Source of the DNA: an uncultured Acidobacteriia bacterium
GTDB taxonomy: Bacteria; Acidobacteriota; Terriglobia; Bryobacterales; Bryobacteraceae
DNA: 48,509 nt
Direction of reading: 5' to 3'
Assembly (NCBI GenBank): GCA_903909435.1
Contig: CAIVVT010000085.1
Span: 1 to 48,509, forward strand
Positions 27,555 to 36,509 of this stretch are shown here, in pieces. The notes below the pieces were generated by a model. It worked only from the letters and a program-made list of their open reading frames with translations. It was not told where the DNA came from and made no database searches. Each line of letters begins with the position of its first letter. The first letter of the stretch is position 1. Made by a program: the position numbers and the translations under genes.

Positions 27555-28232
27555 CTACGCCGGCTTCTTCCGCCGCCCGAACAACGCGGTCCCCACGCGC
27601 ACCAGCGTCGAGCCTTCTTCGATGGCGACTTCCAGGTCGTTCGACATGCCCATCGACAGGCCGGTGACGCCAACCTCGCGGGCCAGCGCACTCAGTCTTT
27701 TGAAATAGGGCCGTGCGACCTCGGCATCGTCGGACCACGGCGGCATGGTCATCAGACCCTTCAGCGTGAGTTCCTTCTCGCCCCGGATGGCTTCCACCAA
27801 CGCCGGGACATCGGCGGGCGCGCAACCGTGCTTGCTCTCTTCCTCAGACAGCTTCACCTCGATCATCACGTCCATCGGCTTGCCGGCCTCGGCCAGACGC
27901 CGGGCCAGTTTGGCGCTGTCGATGGTTTGAATCACGTCGAACAGCTCCGAACCTTTGCGGCTTTTATTCGATTGCAGATGGCCGATCAGGTGGAAGCGCG
28001 CTCCCGGCAGCGAGCGGACCTGTGGAGCCTTGGTCTCGAACTCCTGCACGTAGTTCTCGCCAAACTCGCGCAAGCCCAGCGCGTAGGCGTCGAGAATCGC
28101 CTGTGCCGGGAAGATCTTGGTCACGGCCAGCAGGGTCACTTCTTCGCGACGCCGCCCGGTGCGGGCGCAAGCTCGCGCGATGCGTTCCTCTACTACGGCG
28201 AGGCGTTCGGCTAGCGTCTGAGTGGTTTCCAT
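27555..28232 (-). CDS. yggS: YggS family pyridoxal-phosphate homeostasis protein
   Basis: This is a 225-residue PLP-binding protein of the YggS/PLPBP family. These proteins keep PLP levels and amino-acid and keto-acid balance, and no enzyme activity is known. The PLP lysine is K39 (LLAVTKIFP). Conserved stretches include LREFGENYVQEFE, ARFHLIGHLQSNK, LMTMPPWSDD, LSMGMSNDLEVAI and STLVRVGTALFG. The start at 28232 gives the normal length. A much longer open frame upstream covers the divergent gene on the other strand and is not coding here. A partial copy of its 3' end lies at 26771-26843. Confidence 0.92.
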   Translation of the reverse strand: METTQTLAERLAVVEERIARACARTGRRREEVTLLAVTKIFPAQAILDAYALGLREFGENYVQEFETKAPQVRSLPGARFHLIGHLQSNKSRKGSELFDVIQTIDSAKLARRLAEAGKPMDVMIEVKLSEEESKHGCAPADVPALVEAIRGEKELTLKGLMTMPPWSDDAEVARPYFKRLSALAREVGVTGLSMGMSNDLEVAIEEGSTLVRVGTALFGRRKKPA

Positions 28233-28345
28233 CCGGCTTCGTTCTCGCGCTCCACGGAAGTGCAAGTCAAGCTTGCGCCGGGTGCGTCCCTGCCTTGGAT
28301 TGTATACTGGGACCCGTGCGAGGCCCCACCCAGGCGCCCGCCGCA

Positions 28346-29839
28346 ATGCCCGCCGAGGCGTTGCGCGTGGAATTGGAACGCTTCCTCCTCTCCTGCCGCC
28401 AACCTGCCATTCTCGAACCCGGCCAAGCGCCCCTGGAATTGGTCCCGGGCCAGTACCGCTGCTCGGAGCGCCCGCACGGGCTGCTGCTCGAAGCCTGGGA
28501 CGAGGCGCGGACATGGGCGCGGCGACTGGTGGGCTTGCTGCCGCCGGACGGTGGACGACTGACCGTGTTCGCGGAACGCCTGGGCGGGGCCAGGATGAAG
28601 CTGGAGATCGCCGACCTCGACCAGCCGGCCTCGTCGGCGCTGCTCCAACGCAGTTCGCGGGAGAATCTGCGGGAGCGCTTCCGTTTCTGGCTGGCCCGTC
28701 AATACCCCGGCTGGCAGATTGAAGAGCTGACCTCCGGAGCCGACCTGCAGCACACCCTGTCCCCCTCGTTTGCACGTGCGTTTCTCACTCGCGGCGACGC
28801 GCGCGTGGCCGCGATCTGCGCTCCGCCGGAGCTTGAGCTGGGCGGCTCCACGCTGACCTTTGGGCTGATCTGGCTGGACTACCTGCGTCGCCGCGACGCT
28901 CCGCGTCCCGTCCGGGAGCTGGCGCTGTTTCTGCCCTCCGGCGCGCAGGACCAGACGCTGCTGCGGATGAAGTGCATGGACCCCCGCCAGGCGCAGTTCG
29001 CGCTGTTCGTCTACGACGAGACGGGTTACGAGAACCGCATCGACCTGGCCAACACGGGCAACATCAACTCGCGCGTGGACCCGTGGAGTGCCGGGCCGCC
29101 CGCCGTGGCAGCGCTGCCGCCCGGTCTGTTGCACGAACTCAACGCGGTGGCTGGTTTCGAAGCCATCCACCTGGGGCTGGGCGCAGTCTCGTTCAGGATT
29201 CACGGGCTGGCGTTTGCCCGCCTGGAGGGGCAGCAGCTGTCCAGCGGAATCGACCGTCTGAAGCGGACCACCGATGCCGGTAGCGTGCTGGCGCTGGCGC
29301 GGAAAGTAGCGGCGATCCGCACGTCCGCCGCCGTTGAGCCGAGTCACAAATGGTACCGGCGCAATCCGGAGGCCTGGCTCGAATCGCTGACCCGGCGCAA
29401 CCTGAGTAGCGTGGACGCGGCGCTGCTCCCGTCGCCGGTTTACGGACAGGTTCCGTCGATGGCCGGCACGCAGCACGGCGTGCTGGACCTGCTCGCCATT
29501 GAGTCGGGTGGACGGCTGGCGGTGCTCGAACTCAAAGCCACGGAGGATCCCAACCTCCCGCTGCAAGCCCTGGATTATTGGATCCGGGTGGACTGGCACG
29601 CGCGCCGGGGCGAGTTCTCCGCCAAAGGGTACTTCCCGGGGCTGGCCGTGCGTGAAGACGCGCCAAGACTGCTACTGGTGGCGCCCGCCCTGCAATTTCA
29701 TCCGACCACCGAGACCATCCTGCGGTTCTTCGCGCCGGCCATCGAAGTCGAACGCATCGGCGTAAACTTAGAATGGCGTAAGGAGTTTCGGCCCGTGAGC
29801 CGTTTGCGCGGAGCCCAGCGGCCGGGACTGCATCTCTAG
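28346..29839 (+). CDS. unknown protein with PD-(D/E)XK nuclease-like C-terminus
   Basis: This 497-residue cytoplasmic protein heads the operon. I do not recognise the N-terminal 350 residues, which contain several Leu/Arg-rich helices. Near residues 385-420 the pattern HGVLDLLAIE, then RLAVLELKATEDPNLPLQALDYW, resembles the core of PD-(D/E)XK nucleases (Asp, then Glu-x-Lys, then a helix with Gln). That suggests a nuclease-like role in DNA or RNA handling. ATG at 28346 is chosen; an in-frame GTG at 28316 is possible. It is transcribed divergently from yggS and followed after 48 bases by a membrane protein. Confidence 0.6.
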   Translation: MPAEALRVELERFLLSCRQPAILEPGQAPLELVPGQYRCSERPHGLLLEAWDEARTWARRLVGLLPPDGGRLTVFAERLGGARMKLEIADLDQPASSALLQRSSRENLRERFRFWLARQYPGWQIEELTSGADLQHTLSPSFARAFLTRGDARVAAICAPPELELGGSTLTFGLIWLDYLRRRDAPRPVRELALFLPSGAQDQTLLRMKCMDPRQAQFALFVYDETGYENRIDLANTGNINSRVDPWSAGPPAVAALPPGLLHELNAVAGFEAIHLGLGAVSFRIHGLAFARLEGQQLSSGIDRLKRTTDAGSVLALARKVAAIRTSAAVEPSHKWYRRNPEAWLESLTRRNLSSVDAALLPSPVYGQVPSMAGTQHGVLDLLAIESGGRLAVLELKATEDPNLPLQALDYWIRVDWHARRGEFSAKGYFPGLAVREDAPRLLLVAPALQFHPTTETILRFFAPAIEVERIGVNLEWRKEFRPVSRLRGAQRPGLHL

Positions 29840-29887
29840 CTCGCGTTCCCCAGCACGAAATCGGGGGATGAAGGAAGAACTGAAGCC

Positions 29888-30826
29888 GTGGCCATCCCGA
29901 TGTTGAAGCAGATTCGAAGCGCGATCGCGGAGCTCAACCCGGATGAGATTCAGGCACGCGCCGAACGTCCGGTCCGGATGCTGCTGCAATCCGCGACCCC
30001 GGCTTCCGCCGCGGCAGTCGAGAAGTGCTTGCTGGACGGTGGGCTCGGCCCCGTCCGGTTGGCCGAGGCGCGCTCACTGCTGATGCGCGAAGAGGATGCG
30101 GGCGAGGGCACCCGGTTTCACCTGGTCCTATACGAGTCCGGCCTGGAGCCGCCCCCGAATTGGCGCACGGGTTACGACGCGTTTGAGTTCAGTCCGTACC
30201 GCCCTGAACTGCTGATACCGGAAGTGCTGGCCGCGCGCGAGGACCTGTCGTTGGCGCTGGCGCGCCGGTTCCGCCCGTTCCGCGACCGGGTGGCGCACGG
30301 CATTATCCAGCACGTCTCCGCGGAGAATGCGATGTTCGCCATCATGAGCGCGCTGCCGAACGTCATCCCGTCGCTGGCTGAGATCCCGTGGGCATTTGGC
30401 GAATTCGCCTCCGACACGGCCGTGTTGACGGTCAACCAGATCCGCATGGCCTTCCAACTTGCCGCCGCCAGCGACCACGCCGTCGGCTTCTCGGAACAGC
30501 GCAGCGAGATCGGCTCGCTGGTGGCCGGTGCCTTTGGCTGGCGCAGCCTGGCCCGCGAGTTCGCCGGCAAGATTCCATTCGGGGGCGGTCTGCTGCCGAA
30601 GGCGGCCATCGCCTACGCCGGAACGTGGGTCGCCGGGGCCTCGCTCGAGCGGCTCTACCGGGTTGGCTACGGCCTGACTCGGGTGGAGCGCAAGCGCGCC
30701 TGGGATGAAGCGTTTACAAGAGGCAAGCAGGTGGCGGCGCAACTCATGGCGCGCGTCAAACATCCAAAGGGGAGTAAGCCGGAGCCTGTTGAGGCTCCAC
30801 CCCATCTGGAGGATTCTGTTGCATGA
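29888..30826 (+). CDS. membrane-associated protein, unknown function
   Basis: The 312-residue product has a helical N-terminus and a central segment ALPNVIPSLAEIPWAFGEFA, followed by FGGGLLPKAAIAYAGTWVAG. This resembles the membrane-hairpin domain (DUF697-like) seen in some GTPase-associated and vesicle proteins. I do not assign a function. The GTG at 29888 follows AAGGAAG, while an ATG at 29900 is an alternative. The stop overlaps the start of the next gene (ATGA at 30823-30826). Confidence 0.55.
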   Translation: MAIPMLKQIRSAIAELNPDEIQARAERPVRMLLQSATPASAAAVEKCLLDGGLGPVRLAEARSLLMREEDAGEGTRFHLVLYESGLEPPPNWRTGYDAFEFSPYRPELLIPEVLAAREDLSLALARRFRPFRDRVAHGIIQHVSAENAMFAIMSALPNVIPSLAEIPWAFGEFASDTAVLTVNQIRMAFQLAAASDHAVGFSEQRSEIGSLVAGAFGWRSLAREFAGKIPFGGGLLPKAAIAYAGTWVAGASLERLYRVGYGLTRVERKRAWDEAFTRGKQVAAQLMARVKHPKGSKPEPVEAPPHLEDSVA

Positions 30827-31410
30827 TTTTGAAGTTCCTCTTTCCCGCCCTCGTGGTTTGTACGCTGGCGAGTATTCCGGCCGCGAAGGCTGCTGACGCG
30901 GCCACTCGTGAGATCCCCGCTGGGGCGGTGGTCACGATCCGCACAGTCGATCCCATCGATTCCGAGTATGACCGGGAGGGCAAGCTCTATCGCGCCAACC
31001 TGTCGGACGACCTGCTGGTGGACGGCAGGGTGATCGCTCGCAAACACGATTCGGCGCAGATCCGGCTGCGGTCACTCAGTCAATCCGGCAAGCTTAGCGG
31101 CAGCGCCGAAGTGACGCTGGAACTTTATTCCATCACCGTCAACGGGCGCACGGTTTCCGTTCACAGCGGTGACGTAACCCAGGAAAGCGCTGGCAAAGGC
31201 CGCAAGACGGCGCGCAACGCCGGCATTGGAGCGGTCGCCGGCACCATCATCGGAGCCATCGCCGGAGGTGGCAAAGGCGCGGCGATCGGCGCGGCGTCGG
31301 GTGGCGCGCTCGGTGCGGGAGCTTCGGTGCTGACCAAGGGTCCGAAGGTGCGCATTCCGTCCGAAACGCTGCTGCGTTTCACGCTTTCCCAGAGTGCGAG
31401 ATACGAATGA
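30823..31410 (+). CDS. exported glycine-zipper protein
   Basis: This 195-residue protein has a signal peptide (MILKFLFPALVVCTLASIP, cut near AKA). It has a beta-rich middle (AGAVVTIRTVDPIDSEY and AEVTLELYSITVNGR) and a glycine-zipper hairpin (NAGIGAVAGTIIGAIAGGG and AAIGAASGGALGAG) typical of outer-membrane or envelope proteins that insert in membranes. It overlaps its neighbours by four bases on both sides and is therefore tightly co-translated with the DsbA-like protein. Function is inferred only as an envelope component. Confidence 0.7.
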   Translation: MILKFLFPALVVCTLASIPAAKAADAATREIPAGAVVTIRTVDPIDSEYDREGKLYRANLSDDLLVDGRVIARKHDSAQIRLRSLSQSGKLSGSAEVTLELYSITVNGRTVSVHSGDVTQESAGKGRKTARNAGIGAVAGTIIGAIAGGGKGAAIGAASGGALGAGASVLTKGPKVRIPSETLLRFTLSQSARYE

Positions 31411-31988
31411 AATCGATCCCTTTTCTGGTGATTCTGACGGCTATGGCGGCATTTGCACAACCTCATCTCGTGGAAGGCAAGGCCGAGAGCCCGGTGCGCG
31501 TGGTCATCTACGAGGACCTGCAATGCCCGGATTGCGCGGATTTCCGGGTGATGCTCGACACGCAACTGCTGCCGAAGTACGGGGCCAAAGTGGCCTTCGA
31601 GCACCGCGACTTCCCGCTGCCAAAACACAAATGGGCCCGGCCGGCCGCCGTCGCGGCGCGGTTCTTTTACGGGCAAAGCCCCGCGCTGGCGGTGCGCTGG
31701 CGGCAGGAGACGATGCGCGATCAACCCAAGATAACTCCCGAAACCTTCGACGCTCATCTGGCCGCTTTCGCCGGGCGCAACGGCGTCGATCCCGCTAAGG
31801 CGCAAGCCGCGCTGAGCGATCCCGCGCTGACCGATTTCATTCAGATGGACTATGAAGAGGGCGTGGCTCGAGGCATCGCCCATACTCCCACGGCGCTGGT
31901 CAACGGTTCACCGTTCATCGAGACCTTCACCTTCGACGCGATTGCCGCAGGGATCGAGGCGGCGATGAGGGAGAACGGCGTCGAATGA
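31407..31988 (+). CDS. DsbA-like thioredoxin-fold oxidoreductase
   Basis: This 193-residue exported thiol-disulphide oxidoreductase has a signal peptide (MKSIPFLVILTAMAAFA). The active site is CPDC (Cys40 and Cys43, in YEDLQCPDC) and a cis-Pro loop is present (GIAHTPTALVNG). The alpha-helical insert between them is typical of DsbA. It likely forms or isomerises disulphides in envelope proteins, and its neighbour is a glycine-zipper envelope protein. The start overlaps that gene's stop and its own stop overlaps the SDR start. Confidence 0.88.
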   Translation: MKSIPFLVILTAMAAFAQPHLVEGKAESPVRVVIYEDLQCPDCADFRVMLDTQLLPKYGAKVAFEHRDFPLPKHKWARPAAVAARFFYGQSPALAVRWRQETMRDQPKITPETFDAHLAAFAGRNGVDPAKAQAALSDPALTDFIQMDYEEGVARGIAHTPTALVNGSPFIETFTFDAIAAGIEAAMRENGVE

Positions 31989-32725
31989 GCGTGCGCCCTG
32001 TCGCGCTGGTCACGGGCGCAAGCCGCGGCATCGGACGTGGGATCGCGCTCGAACTCGCCAGGACGCACACGGTGGTAGCGACCTATCGCGGACGGCTTGA
32101 TGCGGCCGAGAGTCTGCAAGCTGAATGCGGAGCCGACATCGTCCGGTGTGACATCTCGAGCGCGCCGGACCGCTCCGCGCTGATCGAATACGTACGCAGG
32201 GTGCATGGCCGTCTTGACCTGCTGGTCAACAACGCTGGCATTGCTCCGCGCGAACGCCGCGACATCCTTGAGGCGACGGAAGAGAGCTTTGACGAGTTGA
32301 TCGGAACCAACGTCAAGGGGCCGCATTTTCTCACTCAACTGGCGGCGCGCTGGATGGCCGAAGAAGGCGCGGGACGGATTGTCTTTGTCACTTCCATTTC
32401 GGCCTATACGGTCTCGGTGAACCGCGCCGAGTACTGCATCTCGAAGGCGGCGCTCAGCATGTCCGCAGCGCTCTTCGCGCAAAGGCTCGCCCCCCAAGGC
32501 GTGCTGGTTTTCGAGATTCGCCCGGGCATCATTCGCACGGATATGATCGCGAAGGTCGAAGACGTGTACGAAGAGAAGGTGCGTTCAGGGCTGCTGCCGC
32601 AAGGCCGGTTGGGCGAGCCCACCGACATCGCGAGGGTTGTGCGTGCTGTTGCCGACGGGCTGCTCGACTACTCCGCAGGGACCGTGATCGACTGCGACGG
32701 CGGGTTCCATCTGCGCAGTCTCTAA
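31985..32725 (+). CDS. short-chain dehydrogenase/reductase (3-ketoacyl-reductase-like)
   Basis: This 246-residue cytoplasmic SDR has the cofactor motif TGASRGIG (10-17), the NNAG strand at 82-85, and the catalytic Ser (137 or 139), Tyr150 and Lys154 in SISAYTVSVNRAEYCISK. A reductase-type Pro-Gly segment follows (FEIRPGIIRTDM). The C-terminus (GTVIDCDGGFHLRSL) is typical. Its substrate is not predictable. It ends the five-gene operon and converges with the PH-like gene, overlapping it by four bases. Confidence 0.87.
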   Translation: MSVRPVALVTGASRGIGRGIALELARTHTVVATYRGRLDAAESLQAECGADIVRCDISSAPDRSALIEYVRRVHGRLDLLVNNAGIAPRERRDILEATEESFDELIGTNVKGPHFLTQLAARWMAEEGAGRIVFVTSISAYTVSVNRAEYCISKAALSMSAALFAQRLAPQGVLVFEIRPGIIRTDMIAKVEDVYEEKVRSGLLPQGRLGEPTDIARVVRAVADGLLDYSAGTVIDCDGGFHLRSL

Positions 32726-33204
32726 GGATGTGCCGGCCATGCTGCGCGCGCCTGGGCGAGGAACGCTTGCGGATCGCTCACCCCGATCAACACTGGTTTC
32801 AGGTTGCGCCTGGGCAGCAGCACTGCCTTTTGCTCATGGGCCAGATAGAGTTCCACACTCCGGCGGTTCGCGAGCACGAAAGCACCCGCACGGTATCCGA
32901 AGGCGTCATAACCCGAGTCTTTTGAGGCAGGCAGCCATTCCGGGGCGCGTTGCAGATCGATGCTTTGGGCGTGGGCCAGATCCAGATCACGAGCAGCGGC
33001 GAATCCACGCCAAAAGAGCGAATCGATGTGTACTCCATCGGAGGCGATTCGCCAGGGAGTGCGCCGGGGGGTAATGGCCCACATCGCCATGGCGAGAAAG
33101 AGGAAGGTGCAGATGACAATCGCAGCGAGCTTCCTGCGAGTGCCCTCCTCAATCGCGTCAATTCGATTGGCCGGATCGTCGAGCGGCCGAAACGCGGGTT
33201 CCAT
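32722..33204 (-). CDS. membrane protein with PH-like (bPH) domain
   Basis: The 160-residue product has a single transmembrane helix near the N-terminus (AAIVICTFLFLAMAMWAI) and a beta-rich soluble domain. That domain has the pattern of bacterial PH-like domains: DGVHIDSLFWRGFAAARDLDL, then a strand AGAFVLANRRSVELYLA and a closing helix (DPQAFLAQARAAW). These proteins bind ligands or other membrane proteins, but the function is unknown. It converges with the SDR gene and is followed on its own strand by nothing until 32722. Confidence 0.6.
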   Translation of the reverse strand: MEPAFRPLDDPANRIDAIEEGTRRKLAAIVICTFLFLAMAMWAITPRRTPWRIASDGVHIDSLFWRGFAAARDLDLAHAQSIDLQRAPEWLPASKDSGYDAFGYRAGAFVLANRRSVELYLAHEQKAVLLPRRNLKPVLIGVSDPQAFLAQARAAWPAHP

Positions 33205-33237
33205 ATGGGCTCATGCTACCGAAAGCAATCTGGCGGC

Positions 33238-35259
33238 TCAACCGTTGCCCGCAACCGCCCCGCTGACCGCATGCGACCGGCCTGTGGCGTCGGTCTCCAT
33301 GGACAGTCCGAGCGAACGCCGTGCTTGCGCTAGCGCCAGGTGCGGGAAGTACTGGCGATACAGGCTGTAGCGCAGGTAGAAGACGTTGGGGAAACCAGTG
33401 CCGGTGGCAAGCTCCTCGGCCCACGTCCCATCCGCGCGCTGCGTGGCGAGCAGGTGGTTCAAACCGCGCCGGATTGGATCCGCATGGACTTCCCCGCTGG
33501 CCATGATGCCGAGCAGCGCCCAGGCGGTCTGCGACGGTGTGCTGGGCGCGGCGACGAACGTGTCGTCGCGGTAGCTATCGCAACTCTCGCCCCAGCCGCC
33601 GTCGGGATTCTGCACGGAGATCAGCCACTTCGCAGCGCGCCGCAGGGCTTCCGTGGCGGGCGCCTGGGCGGCCCGCAGTCCGCGCATGGCGAGGAATGTG
33701 CCGTAGATGTAGTCGACGCCCCAGCGCCCATACCAGGAGCCGTTGCGTTCCTGGCTCTTCAGCAAGTACTCCACGCCACGGCCGACGGTCTCGTCCGCCA
33801 ACGTGAATCCGCGCCGGCACAGCGCCTCCAGCACGCGACCCGTGATGTCCGGGCAGGTTGGATCGAGCATCGCGTTGTGATCCGCGAAGGGAACCGCATT
33901 GAGCAACTGCCAGTCGTTATCGACGTCGAACGCGGCCCAGCCGCCGTCCTTGGACTGCATGTTGACCAGCCAGTTGATGGCGCGCCGCTCCACGCGCTCC
34001 TGCATCGCCTCGTCCGAAGAACTGGCATGTTGCAAGCCCAGCAGCACCATGGCCGTGTCGTCGATATCCGGGTAATGTTCGTTGTCGAACTCGAAGGACC
34101 AGCCCGACGGCTCCAGGTCGGGCCGCTTCACGCTCCAATCGCCCTTGTGCCGGATTTCCTTTTTCAAAAGCCAGTCCGCCGCGGCGCGCATTGGCTCCTC
34201 GGGAGGATTGCCCATTTCACCCAACGCGAACAGGGCATAGGCGGTATCCCAAACCGGCGAGAAGCATGGCTGAAAGTAGAACTCGGTTTCGGTTTCGGTC
34301 AGCAGGTTGTCGAACTGGGCGATGGCCTTGATCCGGTCGGGATGGTCGGGCGGGTAGCCCAGACATTCCAGCGCCATGATCGCGTACATCATGGAGGGGT
34401 AGATCGCGCCCAGCCCGTCGGAGTAGCGGGTGTGATCGATCAGCCACTTCTCGGCGCGGCGGATAGCCTCTCGCCTGAGCATCTCCGGTCCACGGCGCTC
34501 CCAGAGTTTAAGCCCGCGGTCGATCTGCTGGAAGATCAACGAATAGCGGTCGCGGCGGGGCAAGCGGAAGCTCTTGCCCGGAACCGCCAGGTCGTCGAGA
34601 TTGAAGCCCTGGGGAACGGGCCGGGTTCCGCCCAGCGACATCACTATGGAGAGGGGTACGACGATGGCCCGGGTCCAGGAGGACATCTCGTACAGTACGC
34701 CGCCGGGCAGCAAAACCAGCTCGGGCGGGATGGTCGGGACGTGCTGGCGGGGATACAGGCCGAACAGGCTCAAGTTGATCTTGGTGTATGAGTTGGCGGT
34801 CTGCAACCCGCCCATGTCCAGAATCGTGCGGCGCAACCGCAGCATGGCTTCGCATTCGGGGTCGATCCCGGCGAGCTTCAACGCCGTATAGGCTTTCACG
34901 CTCGCGCTCGCGTCGGCGTCTCCATCGGGGTAAATGGCGTAGCCGCCCTGCGGTCGCTGTCGGGCCAGGATGGCCTGGGCGGCGCGCTTGACGCGGTCGA
35001 GTGTCGGGGGATTCCAACCGTTTTCGCCGGGAGGATAAAGCCACAACTGGAGCAGGATGTAGTCCGATTCGAGCGTCGTATCCGCCAATAGATCGCCCAC
35101 CCAGTAGCCGTCCGGCTTCTGAAGACTGGCCAGCGCTTGCGTGGAGAGCGCTAACGCCCGCGAACACGCCTCGGCCAGAGCGGTACGAGCCGCGGCATCG
35201 TTGACAATGGCTTTCTTCTGAGCCGAACGCCTGGTTGGTTCAAAGAGCGAGGTACCCAT
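33238..35259 (-). CDS. shc: squalene-hopene cyclase
   Basis: This 673-residue (from the ATG at 35259) monotopic membrane enzyme cyclises squalene to hopene, the precursor of hopanoid membrane lipids. The general acid motif DIDDTA starts at residue 398. QW repeats are visible (QKPDGYWVGDL, QSKDGGWAAFD, QERNGSWYGRWG, QNPDGGWGESCDSY, QRADGTWAEE). The length fits the family. The frame stays open to 35505, where a GTG begins an extra module of about 80 residues listed separately, so the true start could be there. Hopanoid synthesis is a normal trait of Acidobacteriota. Confidence 0.9.
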   Translation of the reverse strand: MGTSLFEPTRRSAQKKAIVNDAAARTALAEACSRALALSTQALASLQKPDGYWVGDLLADTTLESDYILLQLWLYPPGENGWNPPTLDRVKRAAQAILARQRPQGGYAIYPDGDADASASVKAYTALKLAGIDPECEAMLRLRRTILDMGGLQTANSYTKINLSLFGLYPRQHVPTIPPELVLLPGGVLYEMSSWTRAIVVPLSIVMSLGGTRPVPQGFNLDDLAVPGKSFRLPRRDRYSLIFQQIDRGLKLWERRGPEMLRREAIRRAEKWLIDHTRYSDGLGAIYPSMMYAIMALECLGYPPDHPDRIKAIAQFDNLLTETETEFYFQPCFSPVWDTAYALFALGEMGNPPEEPMRAAADWLLKKEIRHKGDWSVKRPDLEPSGWSFEFDNEHYPDIDDTAMVLLGLQHASSSDEAMQERVERRAINWLVNMQSKDGGWAAFDVDNDWQLLNAVPFADHNAMLDPTCPDITGRVLEALCRRGFTLADETVGRGVEYLLKSQERNGSWYGRWGVDYIYGTFLAMRGLRAAQAPATEALRRAAKWLISVQNPDGGWGESCDSYRDDTFVAAPSTPSQTAWALLGIMASGEVHADPIRRGLNHLLATQRADGTWAEELATGTGFPNVFYLRYSLYRQYFPHLALAQARRSLGLSMETDATGRSHAVSGAVAGNG

Positions 35260-35505
35260 GCTTTTTCTGTCCCCTTCGTCGCGGAGGCCAGAGACACGCG
35301 CGCTTCCGATTGCGGGCGGATCCGGACGTGCCGTGATCGCATCTTCCGACTTCAACTTCTCGGCTTTGGCCCAGCGGGCGGCCACGGCCTGGCGTGCAAT
35401 CGCGCTGCGCTGCTCCGGAGAAAGAGCGTTGGCGCGTGCCTGCCCGCCTTTGGCAGCGCCGAGTTTGCTCAATTCGCGGGCGGCGTCACTTGAGAAATCG
35501 TCCAC
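35260..35505 (-). CDS. in-frame N-terminal module of the squalene-hopene cyclase ORF (KGGxAR/PEQR type)
   Basis: From a GTG at 35505 the cyclase frame extends upstream by 82 codons. The extension has a basic helical module, KLGAAKGGQARANALSPEQR with AIARQAVAARWAK, which resembles a small domain often found alone in soil bacteria. The sequence is rich in Ala, Arg and Lys and is unlike the cyclase. Either it is a fused domain, a small gene read through into the cyclase, or an unused upstream frame. No clear ribosome site separates the two. Confidence 0.45.
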
Positions 35506-35831
35506 GGCTTCAGAATAGGCGCAAGGTTTTCGCAAGTCAATACATGCCCGAGCAAGTATAAGGCGCACAACTGCCATGTTGATTCGGGCTGGAGCGGAGT
35601 CTCGGCGGTGGGGGCGTCAAATCGCACGATTTAGTTGCGCGAGAAACCTGACGTTTGCGACACCACTGGGGTTGCTGAAGATAGGGGGACGCCCAACCTG
35701 CCGCTCTTCCGCGTGAGATTGCTGCGGACGAGCCTCAGGCGAGGGACGACGGCTCAACGGGATCGGTATTGCAAGGTGTCCGGGCGACGAACGCGACAAG
35801 CGGGATTCCGCAATCCAGGAGCGTCCCAGGT
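35506..35831. other. intergenic stretch, no supported gene
   Basis: This lies between the cyclase and the PEP-CTERM gene. I found no coding signal, RNA or repeat. Confidence 0.4.
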
Positions 35832-36509
35832 TCAGCGCCGGGCCGGCACGACTCTGTTCGGATCTGGCGTGACCACCCGGCGCGCGCCTGCAGCCAGGCC
35901 GAGCAGACATATTGCGACCAGCGCGAAGGTGCCCGGTTCGGGCACTACTGGAGCCTGAAGGACGATGTTGTCGACGAGAAACGCGTTGTTGAGGGCCGAT
36001 GGGCCGATGGAAATTGAGCTGATGCCCGTCGGGTTTTCAAAACCGACGAAGACGCCCTTGGCCTGGACAACGATCTGGTCGCGTGAGTTGCGGATGGGAG
36101 GAACGTACGCGTAAATATCGAAAATATTCGTCTGGCCATCGACGCCGACCACATTCACCGTTGTATAACCATTGCTGAATAACTCGAAGCCGATCAGTTC
36201 GTAAGGCGTCGAGAAGTTCATTGTTGCCGGAATCACGCAGCAGGCTGCGTGGCTGCTCATGTTCGCGGCGACGGCTACGCCGGAATCGGCGAAGAAAACC
36301 AAATCCACCTGGTCGCCCCAGAGGTTGTTGAATGTGACTCCTTGGGCGGCAAACTGATTCGTAATCGCCTGGCCATTGACGATTGAATTGAACGCAATCG
36401 CGGGGGGATCGCTGAAGGCGCCCGCACCGACGGAGATCGTGGTTGCGTAAGCGGCTGTGCCCACACTGAGCAAAAGGCCAAGGACGAACCTGCGGCTAGG
36501 TGATCGCAT
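35832..36509 (-). CDS. PEP-CTERM sorted secreted protein
   Basis: This 225-residue secreted protein has an N-terminal signal peptide (MRSPSRRFVLGLLLSVGTAA). Its C-terminal sorting signal is VPEPGTFALVAICLLGLAAGARR: the PEP motif, a hydrophobic helix and a basic end. Such proteins are cut by exosortase and anchored or released with exopolysaccharide. The mature domain is beta-rich (AFNSIVNGQAITNQFAAQGV, and later INSI/GFENPTGI strands) with unknown ligand. GGAGG lies about 12 bases before the ATG. No exosortase gene is in the window. Confidence 0.87.
   Translation of the reverse strand: MRSPSRRFVLGLLLSVGTAAYATTISVGAGAFSDPPAIAFNSIVNGQAITNQFAAQGVTFNNLWGDQVDLVFFADSGVAVAANMSSHAACCVIPATMNFSTPYELIGFELFSNGYTTVNVVGVDGQTNIFDIYAYVPPIRNSRDQIVVQAKGVFVGFENPTGISSISIGPSALNNAFLVDNIVLQAPVVPEPGTFALVAICLLGLAAGARRVVTPDPNRVVPARR

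Noticed and set aside
28211..29599. 462-codon minus-strand frame opposite the nuclease-like gene
   Set aside because: Gln/Arg/Gly/Pro-rich translation with no family pattern. It is explained by codon bias of the plus-strand gene.
33340..34791. Long plus-strand frame opposite squalene-hopene cyclase
   Set aside because: The cyclase has all its motifs on the minus strand. The plus-strand translation is Arg/Gly/His-rich noise.
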